NCBI GenBank assembly: GCA_964447285.1
Contig: CAYURO010000006.1
Coordinates: 62,001-126,000, forward strand
Length of the DNA: 64,000 nucleotides
DNA from: CAJBNH01 sp964447285
GTDB taxonomy: Bacteria > Myxococcota_A > UBA9042
Direction of reading: 5' to 3'
The notes below the pieces were generated by a model. The model made no database searches. It was not told the origin of the DNA and saw only the letters and a list, made by a program, of their open reading frames with translations. Made by a program: the position numbers and the translations under genes. Of this stretch, positions 24,032 through 33,527 are shown piece by piece. How positions within the stretch are numbered: position 1 is the first letter of the stretch; every line of letters begins with the position of its first letter.

Positions 24032-25735
24032 GTGTCCCACATCGATCCCGATTCCTTTCCCGAGAGGCTGCGCCTGCCCGGCCCCCGTGCCCTGTGGTGG
24101 GTCGTGGGCATCGTTCCGGTGGTCGTCGTGGGTGCCGTCATCGCCTCTGCCAGTCTGCAGTCGGCGCCTGGTCTGGAAGTGGGACTCGAGCTGCGTTACC
24201 GCACCCTGTTCTGGCGCGTCAGCGAGTATTACGGCGGTCCTGCGGCAGCCGGCAAGGACGAGGAGCGCCTCGGGCGAACGGCCGCACTGCCTGATTCAGC
24301 CACCGCCACGGCCGAAGCCCTGACCATCACGCCCACCGACGCCGACGCCCGCGTTCTTCCGCCCCCAACCGTCAGTCGCGCGGCCGATGTCCGTCGCGCT
24401 GCACGGGAAAAGGAAGCAGAAGACCTGATGCGGCAGCTGCAGCAGGAGAGCGAGCACGCCAACGCCGAGACGCTGCGCGACCTGTTTCGCCGCGCGCAGG
24501 AGCTGCCCCCTGCCCCTCCCAGTCGCTATTCCCGCGCCGCCACCGACTTTCCACAGGCCGTGGTCGCCCACATGCTTGCGGTGCAAGAGGATGCCCTCGC
24601 ACTGGAGTTCGCGGCACGACTGCCTGCACCCTCCCGCGACCTGCTGGCGGCCTTTGCAGCGGTGCCGGCAGACGTAACCCCGACGGCCGTCTCGACGGGT
24701 ACGCCCCCACGCGTGCCCGCCCTGCCCATCGCCCAAGCCGTGCGTCAGGCGCGCGAACGTGGATTCGGCAGGGACTGGAGCCCCTACACCCGCCAGCTGA
24801 TCCGTGCCCGGATCCTGGCTGCGTCCGGCGACTACTCGGCCGCGCGCGCCGTGCACCGCGAGATCCGCGCCCAAGACGAGCGTGTGGTGCCGCTGATGAT
24901 GGCGATCGGTGGCCTGATGGCCCTTGCGCTGTTTATGGCCATGGTGCTCGCGATCTACGCCTCGATCCGGGGGCAGCTGGCGAAGGTGAAGGGAGAACCG
25001 CCCTGGCGCTGGCTGCTGCAACGCTATCCCGGACTGCCGGACGACAAACCCTATCTGTCTGATCCGCTTGTGATGTTGCTGGGTCTTGCCGGCTGGCTGA
25101 CGGGCTATCTGGGCTTGGGCCTGTTGTCGGCGGCACTTCCCGGCGAGCGGCCGGCCTATGGGCTGACGACGCTGATGCAGACGTTCGGCGGAATCCTGTT
25201 GGCGCAGGCCGTGATCCAAGCGTTTGGTCGCACTCACACCACGCTGCACACCGCCGCCCGTTTGGGAGGGCCCGACGCCCCGCCCTTCCTGCGCGCCACC
25301 ACCGCCGCCCTGCGCATGTACTGCCTGCTGCTACCGGTGGTGTTTCTGGCGACGATCCTCAACGCCATGATCTTTCAGGGAGGACCGCCGCACGCCGTGG
25401 CCGGCTACCTGCTCGAAGAACCCGACCCGCTGCAACTGGGCACGCTGGCTCTGGGAGCGGTGATCGCCGCGCCGCTGGGTGAGGAGCTGTTCTTCCGCGG
25501 CTTCCTGTACCGCGCCATGCGGCAACGCTGGGGCGTGCGATGGGCGCTGCTGGCGACGTCGGTGCTGTTTGCCTTTATCCACGCGTCGCCGTCCGCCTTC
25601 TTGCCGTACGCCGCGCTGGGGCTCGCGTTCGGTCTGGTGTACGAGTGGGTGGGGTCGTTGTGGGCCTCGATCACGTTGCACGCGTTGTGGAATCTGGTGG
25701 TGCTGTCCGTGGCGATTGCGGCTGCACTGTCATGA
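24032..25735 (+). CDS. CPBP-family intramembrane glutamic protease with N-terminal extension
   Basis: A 567-residue protein. One N-terminal helix (about 22-44) and a long, Ala/Glu-rich charged extramembrane segment (about 50-285) precede six or more membrane helices. The CPBP (Abi) active-site set is complete: GEELFFRG with Glu484-Glu485 and Arg489, His517 in FIHA, and His550 with Asn554 in HALWN. CPBP proteases include CAAX proteases and proposed MYXO-CTERM sorting enzymes. Two proteins with MYXO-CTERM tails occur 8 kb downstream, which makes this a candidate processor. The GTG at 24032 has GAGG five bases upstream; a GTG at 24026 is an alternative. Confidence 0.85.
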   Translation: MSHIDPDSFPERLRLPGPRALWWVVGIVPVVVVGAVIASASLQSAPGLEVGLELRYRTLFWRVSEYYGGPAAAGKDEERLGRTAALPDSATATAEALTITPTDADARVLPPPTVSRAADVRRAAREKEAEDLMRQLQQESEHANAETLRDLFRRAQELPPAPPSRYSRAATDFPQAVVAHMLAVQEDALALEFAARLPAPSRDLLAAFAAVPADVTPTAVSTGTPPRVPALPIAQAVRQARERGFGRDWSPYTRQLIRARILAASGDYSAARAVHREIRAQDERVVPLMMAIGGLMALALFMAMVLAIYASIRGQLAKVKGEPPWRWLLQRYPGLPDDKPYLSDPLVMLLGLAGWLTGYLGLGLLSAALPGERPAYGLTTLMQTFGGILLAQAVIQAFGRTHTTLHTAARLGGPDAPPFLRATTAALRMYCLLLPVVFLATILNAMIFQGGPPHAVAGYLLEEPDPLQLGTLALGAVIAAPLGEELFFRGFLYRAMRQRWGVRWALLATSVLFAFIHASPSAFLPYAALGLAFGLVYEWVGSLWASITLHALWNLVVLSVAIAAALS

Positions 25736-25753
25736 CCTTGCGAACGTGGAACC

Positions 25754-25782
25754 TTGCGCCGTCCGCCGTGCCCATGTAGCGT
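25754..25782 (+). promoter_or_regulatory. Possible promoter of fructose-bisphosphate aldolase
   Basis: TTGCGC (25754-25759), a 17-base spacer and TAGCGT (25777-25782), about 40 bases before the start. Confidence 0.45.
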
Positions 25783-25822
25783 CATCGGCAGCGTCCGCCC
25801 CCCCCGAAGAAAGGAGCTCGAA

Positions 25823-26800
25823 ATGTCTGTCGACTACAAGTCCCTCGGTCTCGTGAACACCCGCGACCTGTTCGCCAAGGCGGTGAAGGGCGGCTACGCC
25901 ATCCCCGCGTATAACTTCAACAATCTAGAGCAGATACAGGCCATCGTGCAGGCGTGCACCGAGACGAAGTCCCCTGTGATCCTCCAGGTCTCGGCCGGCG
26001 CGAGGAAGTACGCGAACCAGACGCTGTTGCGCTATCTGGCCCAAGGCGCAGTCGAGTACGCCAAGGAGCTGGGCGGCGGCAAGAATGTCCCGATTGTTCT
26101 GCATCTGGACCACGGTGACACGTTCGAGCTCTGCTGCGACTGCATCAACTCCGGCTTCTCGTCCGTGATGATCGATGGCTCTCACCTGCCCTACGAAGAA
26201 AACATCGCGCTGACCCGCAGGGTGGTCGAGTACGCGCACGCTCGGGACGTCTCGGTCGAGGGCGAGCTGGGCGTGCTGGCAGGCGTCGAGGACGAGGTCT
26301 CGGCCGAGCATCACACGTACACGCAGCCCGAAGAGGTCGAGGACTTCGTCAAGCGCACCGGCGTCGACAGCCTTGCCATCTCGATCGGCACCTCGCACGG
26401 CGCCTACAAGTTCAAGCCCGGCCAGGTCCCCGACATCCGGATGGACATCCTGCGCGAGATCGAGCGTCGGATCCCCGGCTTCCCCATCGTCATGCACGGT
26501 TCCTCGTCGGTCCCCCCTGAGCTGATCGACCAAATCAACCAGTACGGCGGCAAAATGTCTGACGCTGTGGGCATCCGCGAAGATCAGGTCCGCGACGCCT
26601 GCACCTCGGCCGTCTGCAAGGTCAACATCGACTCGGACGGCCGTCTGGCCATGACCGCCGCCATCCGCAAGGTCATGTTCGAGAAGCCGGACGAGTTCGA
26701 CCCGCGGAAGTACTTGGGACCCGCGCGAGACGCACTGAGGGCCGTCTACAAGCACAAGAATTTGAACGTGCTTGGTTCGGCTGGTCACGCGTTCGACTGA
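25823..26800 (+). CDS. Class II fructose-1,6-bisphosphate aldolase
   Basis: Zinc-dependent aldolase that splits fructose-1,6-bisphosphate to dihydroxyacetone phosphate and glyceraldehyde-3-phosphate in glycolysis and gluconeogenesis. The 325-residue protein has the LHLDHGDTFE motif (about residues 94-103, catalytic Asp and zinc His), EGELGVLAGVEDE and AISIGTSHGAY, then HGSSSVP, all typical. A DSLAIS/NxDSDxR substrate segment is also present. AAGGAG lies seven bases before the ATG. glpD upstream could feed dihydroxyacetone phosphate to this step. A weak hairpin follows the stop. Confidence 0.95.
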   Translation: MSVDYKSLGLVNTRDLFAKAVKGGYAIPAYNFNNLEQIQAIVQACTETKSPVILQVSAGARKYANQTLLRYLAQGAVEYAKELGGGKNVPIVLHLDHGDTFELCCDCINSGFSSVMIDGSHLPYEENIALTRRVVEYAHARDVSVEGELGVLAGVEDEVSAEHHTYTQPEEVEDFVKRTGVDSLAISIGTSHGAYKFKPGQVPDIRMDILREIERRIPGFPIVMHGSSSVPPELIDQINQYGGKMSDAVGIREDQVRDACTSAVCKVNIDSDGRLAMTAAIRKVMFEKPDEFDPRKYLGPARDALRAVYKHKNLNVLGSAGHAFD

Positions 26801-26804
26801 CCCA

Positions 26805-26820
26805 GCGTGACAGCTCACGC
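26805..26820 (+). terminator. Weak hairpin after the aldolase gene
   Basis: GCGTGA and TCACGC pair around a four-base loop, directly after the stop codon. There is no T-run, so terminator function is doubtful. Confidence 0.25.
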
Positions 26821-26971
26821 GCTCGTCTGCCCCGTTGCCTTTGGGGTCCAGCGTCGTTGCACTCCGTTGCCACCGCCACCGCCCGAGACGGCTTGACCGT
26901 CGTGGATGCGCGTGGTGCCATGTGCCTTGCCCGGCCTTTCCCCCCTAGCTTGGCCCAGGCAGGAATTCCCC

Positions 26972-27706
26972 ATGAAGATCAGATGGTCGCAACGGCTCGT
27001 GGTTGCCAAGCATCGGTGCGTCGCGTTCACCGCGCTGGCGTGTGCGCTTGCGGTGGCCGGCTGCGTCAACGTATCGACGCTGCAAACCGCGCGGACCCTG
27101 CCGCCCGGCGACCAGCAGGTTGCGGTGGGCGGCGGCATGGCCACGTTTCCTGAGCTCGCGAACCAAGGCGAGGTCGCTGCGCTCTTCGACACCATGTACT
27201 TCGGCGAGATCGACTGGCGCATCGGCTTGTTCGACTTTCTGGACGTTGGCGTGCATGTCACCTTCCCAGGCACCAGCGGCGGCGACGTGAAGTACCAGTT
27301 CCTGGACGAGGGCGGCTTGGCCATGGCCACCGGCCTGTCGCTTGGGGCGATCCAGATCTCGTCGACATCCAGCTCGGAGGACACGACGAATGGCGCCACC
27401 GACGGGTCAGAAACCAGCACAACTACGACAACTTCCGAACCGAAGCTGACCATTGTTGACGTGATCGCGCCGCTTTACATCAGCTACCACGTCGACGAAG
27501 GGCTGGCCCTGTATGCATCGCCCAAGTACCTGCTGCGCGCCTTCATCGGCGACTCGACCGCGGTGGCGCACTACGCCGGCGGGACGTTGGGCGTGCAGCT
27601 GGGCGACGGAGTGGGGCTCTTGGCCGAGGCGTCCTACCTGAAGGGCCTCTCGGACAGCGCCACGGACACGCTGCAGTACAATTTCGCCTTCTTCTGGTCC
27701 CGCTGA
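26972..27706 (+). CDS. Lipoprotein with probable beta-barrel/beta-sandwich body
   Basis: A 244-residue lipoprotein with a long signal (basic N-terminus, hydrophobic core) ending in the lipobox LAVAGC (Cys31). The mature part opens VNVSTLQTARTLPPG, a start seen in outer-membrane-linked barrel-like lipoproteins of myxobacteria. It continues with alternating strands and a Ser/Thr-rich insertion (about 129-153), a likely flexible loop. The last residues (LQYNFAFFWSR) form an aromatic C-terminal strand. It is the first of five consecutive plus-strand genes for secreted proteins. Function unknown. GGAATT precedes the ATG. Confidence 0.7.
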   Translation: MKIRWSQRLVVAKHRCVAFTALACALAVAGCVNVSTLQTARTLPPGDQQVAVGGGMATFPELANQGEVAALFDTMYFGEIDWRIGLFDFLDVGVHVTFPGTSGGDVKYQFLDEGGLAMATGLSLGAIQISSTSSSEDTTNGATDGSETSTTTTTSEPKLTIVDVIAPLYISYHVDEGLALYASPKYLLRAFIGDSTAVAHYAGGTLGVQLGDGVGLLAEASYLKGLSDSATDTLQYNFAFFWSR

Positions 27707-27744
27707 CCAAGCTGGTGGGCCCGATTCCGGGTCAGGAGCCGACG

Positions 27745-30231
27745 ATGCGCGTCAACTTCAGAGTCACCGCAGTCCCATGTGCGATCCTGCTGTCGGTACT
27801 GGCAGCTTGCAGCGGTGTACGTTTCGACGCGGCCGACCCGTCCATGCGACTGCGGCCGATCTCGCGCAAGACCGCCGCGCGGGCGGTCGAGGACCCCGCC
27901 CTACTGGAGCAACCCGTTGTCCGCATGGGCGTTCTGCACGCTCCGCCTGGTGTTCTGCAGGCGACTGAGGCGACCAAGGAACTGTCTGAGCAGGCCTGGC
28001 GGTATGGGTGCGACGCCATCGGTCCAGTGCACCGCGAGGACACGCCCAAAGGCCCCATGTGGTCCTGCGATTGCCTGCGGTCGGCAAAGTTCGAGTGGAA
28101 GGGTCCTGCGCCGGCCGGTGGTCCAGTCGCAACGCCACCGACCGTGGTCGCTGAGACAGTTCCGGCAGCCGCAGAGGCCCCAGCGACGACAACACCTGCA
28201 ACCACGAAGGCCGGCAAGCGCAAGGCAGAGGCAGCGGCCCGGAAGCCAGACCCAGCGCCAGAGCACAAGTCCGAACCCGCGGTTGAGGCCAAGGCAGAAC
28301 CGGCAGCAGAGCCCAGGGCAGAAGCGAATGCCCAGCCTGTGCGCCCCGATCCTGAAGAGAAAGCCAGGCGCGCCGCGGCCTCTGCCGAGCTGGCGCGCAA
28401 GCAGCGACTGGTGGACGAGGCCGAGCGTGCCGCGGACCGCAGGGATGCCGAAGCCCAGCGCATGGCCAAGCTGAACGATGTGGCGCGGGCGCGCGAAGAG
28501 GCCCGGCTGGCCGCCGCTGAGCAGACCCGGCAAAAGCGGGAGGCAGAGCGGGCGGACAAGGCTCAGGCTGCGGCAGAGGCCGCCGAGCTGCAACGCCAGC
28601 GTCGGGAGGCGGCCGCTGCGAAGAAGGCTCTCACCGCGGAACAGGCAACGGCGGCGAAACAGCAACAACGCGAGACGGCGGCTGCGGAAAAGGCCCGCGC
28701 GTCGGAGGAAGCCGCGGAAGCCCTGCGCGTCAAGCGCGAGGCGGCCACAGCAGAGAAAGCACGCCAGCTTGCGGAAGCCGCCGAAAAGGCACGCCTGCGT
28801 CGGGAGGCCGCTGAGGCGGACAAGGCGCGCGAGTTGTCCCAGGCTGCCGAAGCAGAGCGCCTGAACGCCGAAGCCGCAGAGCGGGAACGGGCCCGCAAGG
28901 TCGCTGAAGTTGCCGAAGCTGAGCGCAAGCGCGTGGAGGCTGAGCGTGTTTCCCGCGAGGAGTCCGAGGCGCAGCGCAAGGCCGCCGCAAGGCAGGCCAT
29001 CGAGGACGGCAACAGCCCGGCGCTGCTGGACTATCTAGCCCGGTGGCCCGAAGGAGACGACGCCAACCGAGCCTTCGTCGCCCTGCAGCGAGCCGCGGCA
29101 AACGAGTCGGTGAACTGGCTGTCAGACGCAACGGTCGCCGCCTCGACCGACATGGTTGAGCGGCGGCTGCCGGCCCCGCCAACACTGGCGGCGGATCTGG
29201 CGGAGGCGAAAGCGAAGCGCTGGCGCTGGTTTGTGCCCAAGGGAGTGAACGCCGCCTTTACACTGCGCAATCCGACCCCCCACCCGGTCTTGTTGGAGGT
29301 CGAGCTCGCCGGGATGCGAATCTTCCGTCTGGTACAGGGAAAGCAAACGTTGCCGATCAAGCAGACCCTGCCCTGCGTATACGAGGCGAATCCCGCAAAG
29401 TCCGTCCAAGAGGACCGGCTCGAGTACCGCGGTGCCTGCGCGACCTCCACCGCACCGCGCGTGGTCGGCATGCGGCTCGCGACAGCCGAACTCGCCATCG
29501 ACAAACGGGCGTGCGATCCCGACGTACCCGCCAACGTCGTGGCCAAGGTCTGGAAGATCGTGACGAACACGCGCATGGTCGCCGTCCACTTGGATTGGCT
29601 GATGGACCAACTCCGTCGCCGCGCGGAGGACATGAGCCAAGTGGATGGCAGTTTGACCGTTCTACAGAAGCCGGTCCCCGGTCAGCCGACGCCCGTTCGC
29701 GTGCAGTTTCGCAACCATGCAAACCGAGGTCTGACCGTGCTGTATGGCGTCGGCACCGGCCGTGACGAGCGCCTGCTGCTGCCCAAGGGCGGAGATCAGG
29801 AGGTGCTGCTCAAGGTTCTGCCCGATGTCACTCCCGACCTGCGCATCGTGGGCCTGCTGCCTGAGTTGCGCACGACCGACTGGTTGCTGGGCGGTTGGAC
29901 GCTTGGACCTGCGCGCCTTGGTCTACTGCCCGACGCGAGTGGTGAGCTGGTGGCGTTTGCGCTAGTCGCCGACGCGAATGGATTCCACGCTGCGGTCTAC
30001 GCACCCGTGCGGATGACCGGCGGAGTAGCGACTTGGGTCGCCGCGGTCCCCGCCGAGTGGGCCGACGCGGTGCTGGGAAAAACGCCCGCCTGTGCACAGG
30101 GTTGCACGATGCAGCTGACGTTGCGTCTGTCCGACCAAGAGCGCTACGAAGTCGGTGGCGCAAGGCAGCTTGTCGTCGAGGCCAGCACCGGCGGCAAGCG
30201 GGCTCAGGTTCGCTTCACCTCGCAGTGGTAA
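27745..30231 (+). CDS. Large coiled-coil lipoprotein
   Basis: An 828-residue lipoprotein with lipobox VLAAC (Cys22) after a short signal. Residues 22-130 form a small domain (HAPPGVLQATEATKELSEQAW, then CDCLRS). An Ala/Glu/Lys/Arg-rich alpha-helical stretch with heptad character follows for about 280 residues (150-430, repeats of EAERADKAQAAAEAAEL type), probably a long rod. The C-terminal 390 residues are beta-rich (VNAAFTLRNPTPHPVLLEVEL; VRVQFRNHANRGLTVLYGV) with scattered Cys. The plan suggests a long stalk that carries a head away from the outer membrane. No known family was recognised. Confidence 0.7.
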   Translation: MRVNFRVTAVPCAILLSVLAACSGVRFDAADPSMRLRPISRKTAARAVEDPALLEQPVVRMGVLHAPPGVLQATEATKELSEQAWRYGCDAIGPVHREDTPKGPMWSCDCLRSAKFEWKGPAPAGGPVATPPTVVAETVPAAAEAPATTTPATTKAGKRKAEAAARKPDPAPEHKSEPAVEAKAEPAAEPRAEANAQPVRPDPEEKARRAAASAELARKQRLVDEAERAADRRDAEAQRMAKLNDVARAREEARLAAAEQTRQKREAERADKAQAAAEAAELQRQRREAAAAKKALTAEQATAAKQQQRETAAAEKARASEEAAEALRVKREAATAEKARQLAEAAEKARLRREAAEADKARELSQAAEAERLNAEAAERERARKVAEVAEAERKRVEAERVSREESEAQRKAAARQAIEDGNSPALLDYLARWPEGDDANRAFVALQRAAANESVNWLSDATVAASTDMVERRLPAPPTLAADLAEAKAKRWRWFVPKGVNAAFTLRNPTPHPVLLEVELAGMRIFRLVQGKQTLPIKQTLPCVYEANPAKSVQEDRLEYRGACATSTAPRVVGMRLATAELAIDKRACDPDVPANVVAKVWKIVTNTRMVAVHLDWLMDQLRRRAEDMSQVDGSLTVLQKPVPGQPTPVRVQFRNHANRGLTVLYGVGTGRDERLLLPKGGDQEVLLKVLPDVTPDLRIVGLLPELRTTDWLLGGWTLGPARLGLLPDASGELVAFALVADANGFHAAVYAPVRMTGGVATWVAAVPAEWADAVLGKTPACAQGCTMQLTLRLSDQERYEVGGARQLVVEASTGGKRAQVRFTSQW

Positions 30232-30401
30232 CACCCATCCCGCCCCCTTCGATCTGGAGCAATCCGGTCGGCGGCGGGCCGGTGCTGGGACATGTCGCGC
30301 CTGCGCGGGGCGTGTCGGTCAAGCTGCTCTAGAATTCTCACCGCCCCCTTTGCGTTCGCCTTGATTCACCCGATTGGGGACTCGCCGGAGCCGACGGGGG
30401 C

Positions 30402-30410
30402 TGGTATCCT
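30402..30410 (+). promoter_or_regulatory. Possible extended -10 promoter of the BPI-like gene
   Basis: TGGTATCCT combines an extended -10 element TG with TATCCT (30405-30410) about 60 bases before the start; no good -35 is seen. The 239-base gap before it holds no other feature I can identify. Confidence 0.3.
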
Positions 30411-30470
30411 TCAACGTTTCGCCTGCGCCGTCGGAAAGGCACGGCAAGACCGCCCAACAGGAGTTTCTCG

Positions 30471-33400
30471 ATGCACGCTGCCCCGTTCCGCCAGGACTGG
30501 ATCCGCCGGGTACCGCTCGCACTGACCTGCGCCCTCGCCCTTCTCCTGGCCGCGTGCAGCGGCTCGAACGAAGGCAGCGAACCCGTCGACGCGGGCCTTG
30601 CAATCGGTCTGAAGCCGGGCCAACTGTCGCAACTCAAGAGCGTCGAAACGACCCTGTCTGCCACCAACGTGGACGCCGGCACCGACGTGACCGTCACCTG
30701 CATCGGCCAGCCCGGCGACATCGCCATCCCCAAGCCGACGTTCCATATCACGCCCAAGGAAGGCGCGCCGTTCGCTGGCGCTGCCATCACCCCGACGGCA
30801 GTGGGCGCGTATGCCGTCGCGTGCACTGCCGGCACCGCCGTCGATGCAACGCCCGAGCTGCTGACCGTGACGCCGGGACCCGCAGCCACCATCGAGACCG
30901 CGATTGCTCCCATCCAGATCGCTGCGGGTGAGAAGGCGGTGACCACTTGCACAGGCAAGGACAAGTACGGCAACGCGATCGCCAGCGCCGACGCCGATTG
31001 GAAGGTCACGATCGACCCTGAGACGTCCGGCAAGGTCGAGGGCATGTCCGTCGAGGGGCAGAAGGCCGGAAAGGTGTCCGTGGCTTGCGCGAGGGAGGAT
31101 GCCCCCAAGGCCGCCGTGACCCCCGCCAGTCTCGAGATCGTCGCGGGCCCCGCCTTCCAGACCGTCGCAACGGTGACGCCGCCCAGCTTTGTCGCAGGCG
31201 CGGGTTCATCTGACGTGTCGTGTGCCACCGAGGACGTTTTCGGCAACGCAGTCCAAGCGGATGCGGCGAGTTACACGATCGATGCACCCACGAGCCTGAC
31301 GCTGACCGGAAAGAAGCTTGAGTCGACGAAGTCCGGCAAATACGACGTGAAGTGCAAGGCGGCAGGCGTGGGCAAGCAGAAGGCGGCAGTGCTCGAGGTC
31401 AAGCCCGGTGCGCCCTTGTCGATGACGCTGTATGCCAAGCCTGAGCAACTGAACTACAAGATGGAGGACACCATCAAGCTGTACGGCATGGGCAAGGACT
31501 CGTTCGGCAATCCGATTCCCGACATGGCCATCGAGCAGCCCGCAGCCGTCACCCCAACCGACGGCGTGCAGGTCAACGGCGGTGGCAAGAGCTACACGTT
31601 CAAGGAGGACGGCATCTACCTGTTCTCCGGCAAGTCCAAGGACTTCCCCACGCTGTCGGCCGAGGTCGAGCTGAAATGCGACTCGAAGGGTCCACTGGTC
31701 ATGTTCACCGAGCCCAAGCGTGGCGCGACGCTGAACGGCGACCAGGTGGTCGTGGTCAAGGGCCTGGTCGTCGACGAACTCAGCGCATTCAAGTCGTTCT
31801 CGATCAACGACCAGACCATCCCCGTGGGTGAGGACGGCAGCTTCTCGATGACGCTGACGGCCAAGCAGGGCATGAATCCGATCATCTGGAAGGCCAAGGA
31901 CGAGTGGAGCAACGAGTCGAGCGGCGTGCAGACCTTCTACTACTCGAAAACTTGGTACCCGGCCGACAACACGCAACCCGCGACCAGCCACGTCAAGAAC
32001 GGCATCGGCTTCTGGATGGCGCAGGAGATCATCGACTCGGGCAAGCATGACCACAAGAACCCCAAGGATCTCGCAACGGTGATGGAGATCGTGCTCGGGA
32101 CGATGGACTTCGGCTCGCTGCTGGGCGGCGGAGCGATGCCGGTCGATCAGGGCCTCGCCTTCAAGGGCACCCTCCAGATTCAAAACGTCAAGTTGGGCGA
32201 TCCTGCGTTCAACGAGGGCTACCCCGGCGCCGTTCTGACCGTGATCGACGGCGGCCTGCACATGGTGTTGGAGATCCACAAGTTCGAGGCCGAGGTGGTG
32301 ATTCAGGGCACGACCGCAGGCTTCATCCCGGTCAATCAAGTGGGCAAGATCACCGCCGACAAGGTCATCGTCGAGGCCGACATCCTGATCACGCTGGACC
32401 CCGCCACCGGCAAGGTCACCAGCGAGGCCAAGAACACCAAGGTCAAGATGGAGAACTTCGGCATCGAGCTGTCGGGCATCACCGGCACCCTGCTGAATTG
32501 GCTGATCAACTTCCTGGAAGGCACGCTTGAGACGCTGATCGAGCAGGTGATGCAGCAGCAGCTGGGGACCCTGATCGGAGACACGCTTGGCACGGCGTTC
32601 GAGATGCTGGCGCTCGACCAGGACCTGCCGCTCAGTCCCTTCATCGGTACGGGCGACACGGTGAACCTGAAGATCCACTCGGCGCTTGGCCTGTTGTGGT
32701 TCAAGAAGCCCGCCTCGGGTGCGCCGGGCATCGTCATTGGTTTGGATGCGTCGGTGACCGCTCCCAAGAACGTCGAGCACGACGTGCTGGGCGCCATCGG
32801 CCGCGCGGGCTGCTTGAAGGCGGGCCAGACCGAGAACTTCGTGCCGGGCCTTGAGTTCCCGCTGGTGATCGGCCTGAACGACGACTTCATCAACCAGCTG
32901 CTGCACTCGGTGTGGAACGGCGGCCTGCTGAAGCTGACGATCGGTTCGGATGCACTCGGAAGCGTCGACCTGTCCACCTACGGTATCAAGGACTTGGCCG
33001 TGGACACAGATTTCTGGCTGCCGCCAATCCTCAATACCTGTGTAGACAAGGACGGCAAGCTCAAATTGCAGATCGGCGACATGGGGCTGCACGCCACGTT
33101 GATGATGGGCGACACGCCGGTCGACCTGAACATGTTTGCGACGATGCAGGCGACCGCCACCCTGACGGCGGTCGACAACAAGGTGACGGGCGCCAAGGAG
33201 CTTGGTTTCGCTTTGGAAGGCATCGACTACGTCGAGTTGGAGGTCGTCAGCATCAACAAGGAAGCGGCGAACCTGAAGGACGTCTTCGTTTCGATGATCA
33301 AGACCATCATGCTGCCCAAGCTGGTCGAGAGCCTGGGCAGCGGCCTGGGCAGCTTCCCGTTGCCGGCCATCGACCTGTCGTCGTTTTCGCCCTCGATTCC

Positions 33401-33482
33401 GGCAGGGACGCAGCTCGCCCTCGACATCAATGAGATCGTGAACGAACTGGGCTACACGTACCTGCGCGGCAAGGTGAAGTGA
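30471..33482 (+). CDS. Lipoprotein with Ig-like repeats and a BPI/LBP-like (TULIP) lipid-binding region
   Basis: A 1003-residue protein. Lipobox LLLAAC gives lipidated Cys29. Residues about 40-490 hold roughly five beta-sandwich repeats, each with a pair of Cys or a GKYDVKCKA-type final strand, as in bacterial Ig-like stalks. From about 494 to 1003 the order of segments follows mammalian BPI/LBP. There is a helix plus strand VIVEADILITLDPATGKV, a hydrophobic helical stretch (LLNWLINFLEGTLETLIEQ), then FPLVIGLNDDFINQLLHS, and last LPKLVESLGSG followed by SFPLPAIDLSS. The FPLP and final strand match the end of BPI closely. TULIP proteins bind lipids in a long groove, so this may carry lipid or lipopolysaccharide at the outer membrane. 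Confidence 0.7.
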   Translation: MHAAPFRQDWIRRVPLALTCALALLLAACSGSNEGSEPVDAGLAIGLKPGQLSQLKSVETTLSATNVDAGTDVTVTCIGQPGDIAIPKPTFHITPKEGAPFAGAAITPTAVGAYAVACTAGTAVDATPELLTVTPGPAATIETAIAPIQIAAGEKAVTTCTGKDKYGNAIASADADWKVTIDPETSGKVEGMSVEGQKAGKVSVACAREDAPKAAVTPASLEIVAGPAFQTVATVTPPSFVAGAGSSDVSCATEDVFGNAVQADAASYTIDAPTSLTLTGKKLESTKSGKYDVKCKAAGVGKQKAAVLEVKPGAPLSMTLYAKPEQLNYKMEDTIKLYGMGKDSFGNPIPDMAIEQPAAVTPTDGVQVNGGGKSYTFKEDGIYLFSGKSKDFPTLSAEVELKCDSKGPLVMFTEPKRGATLNGDQVVVVKGLVVDELSAFKSFSINDQTIPVGEDGSFSMTLTAKQGMNPIIWKAKDEWSNESSGVQTFYYSKTWYPADNTQPATSHVKNGIGFWMAQEIIDSGKHDHKNPKDLATVMEIVLGTMDFGSLLGGGAMPVDQGLAFKGTLQIQNVKLGDPAFNEGYPGAVLTVIDGGLHMVLEIHKFEAEVVIQGTTAGFIPVNQVGKITADKVIVEADILITLDPATGKVTSEAKNTKVKMENFGIELSGITGTLLNWLINFLEGTLETLIEQVMQQQLGTLIGDTLGTAFEMLALDQDLPLSPFIGTGDTVNLKIHSALGLLWFKKPASGAPGIVIGLDASVTAPKNVEHDVLGAIGRAGCLKAGQTENFVPGLEFPLVIGLNDDFINQLLHSVWNGGLLKLTIGSDALGSVDLSTYGIKDLAVDTDFWLPPILNTCVDKDGKLKLQIGDMGLHATLMMGDTPVDLNMFATMQATATLTAVDNKVTGAKELGFALEGIDYVELEVVSINKEAANLKDVFVSMIKTIMLPKLVESLGSGLGSFPLPAIDLSSFSPSIPAGTQLALDINEIVNELGYTYLRGKVK

Positions 33483-33527
33483 CCCCTTGGACTTGGTCCT
33501 GCGCCGCGATCCGCAGCGGCATCGCAG

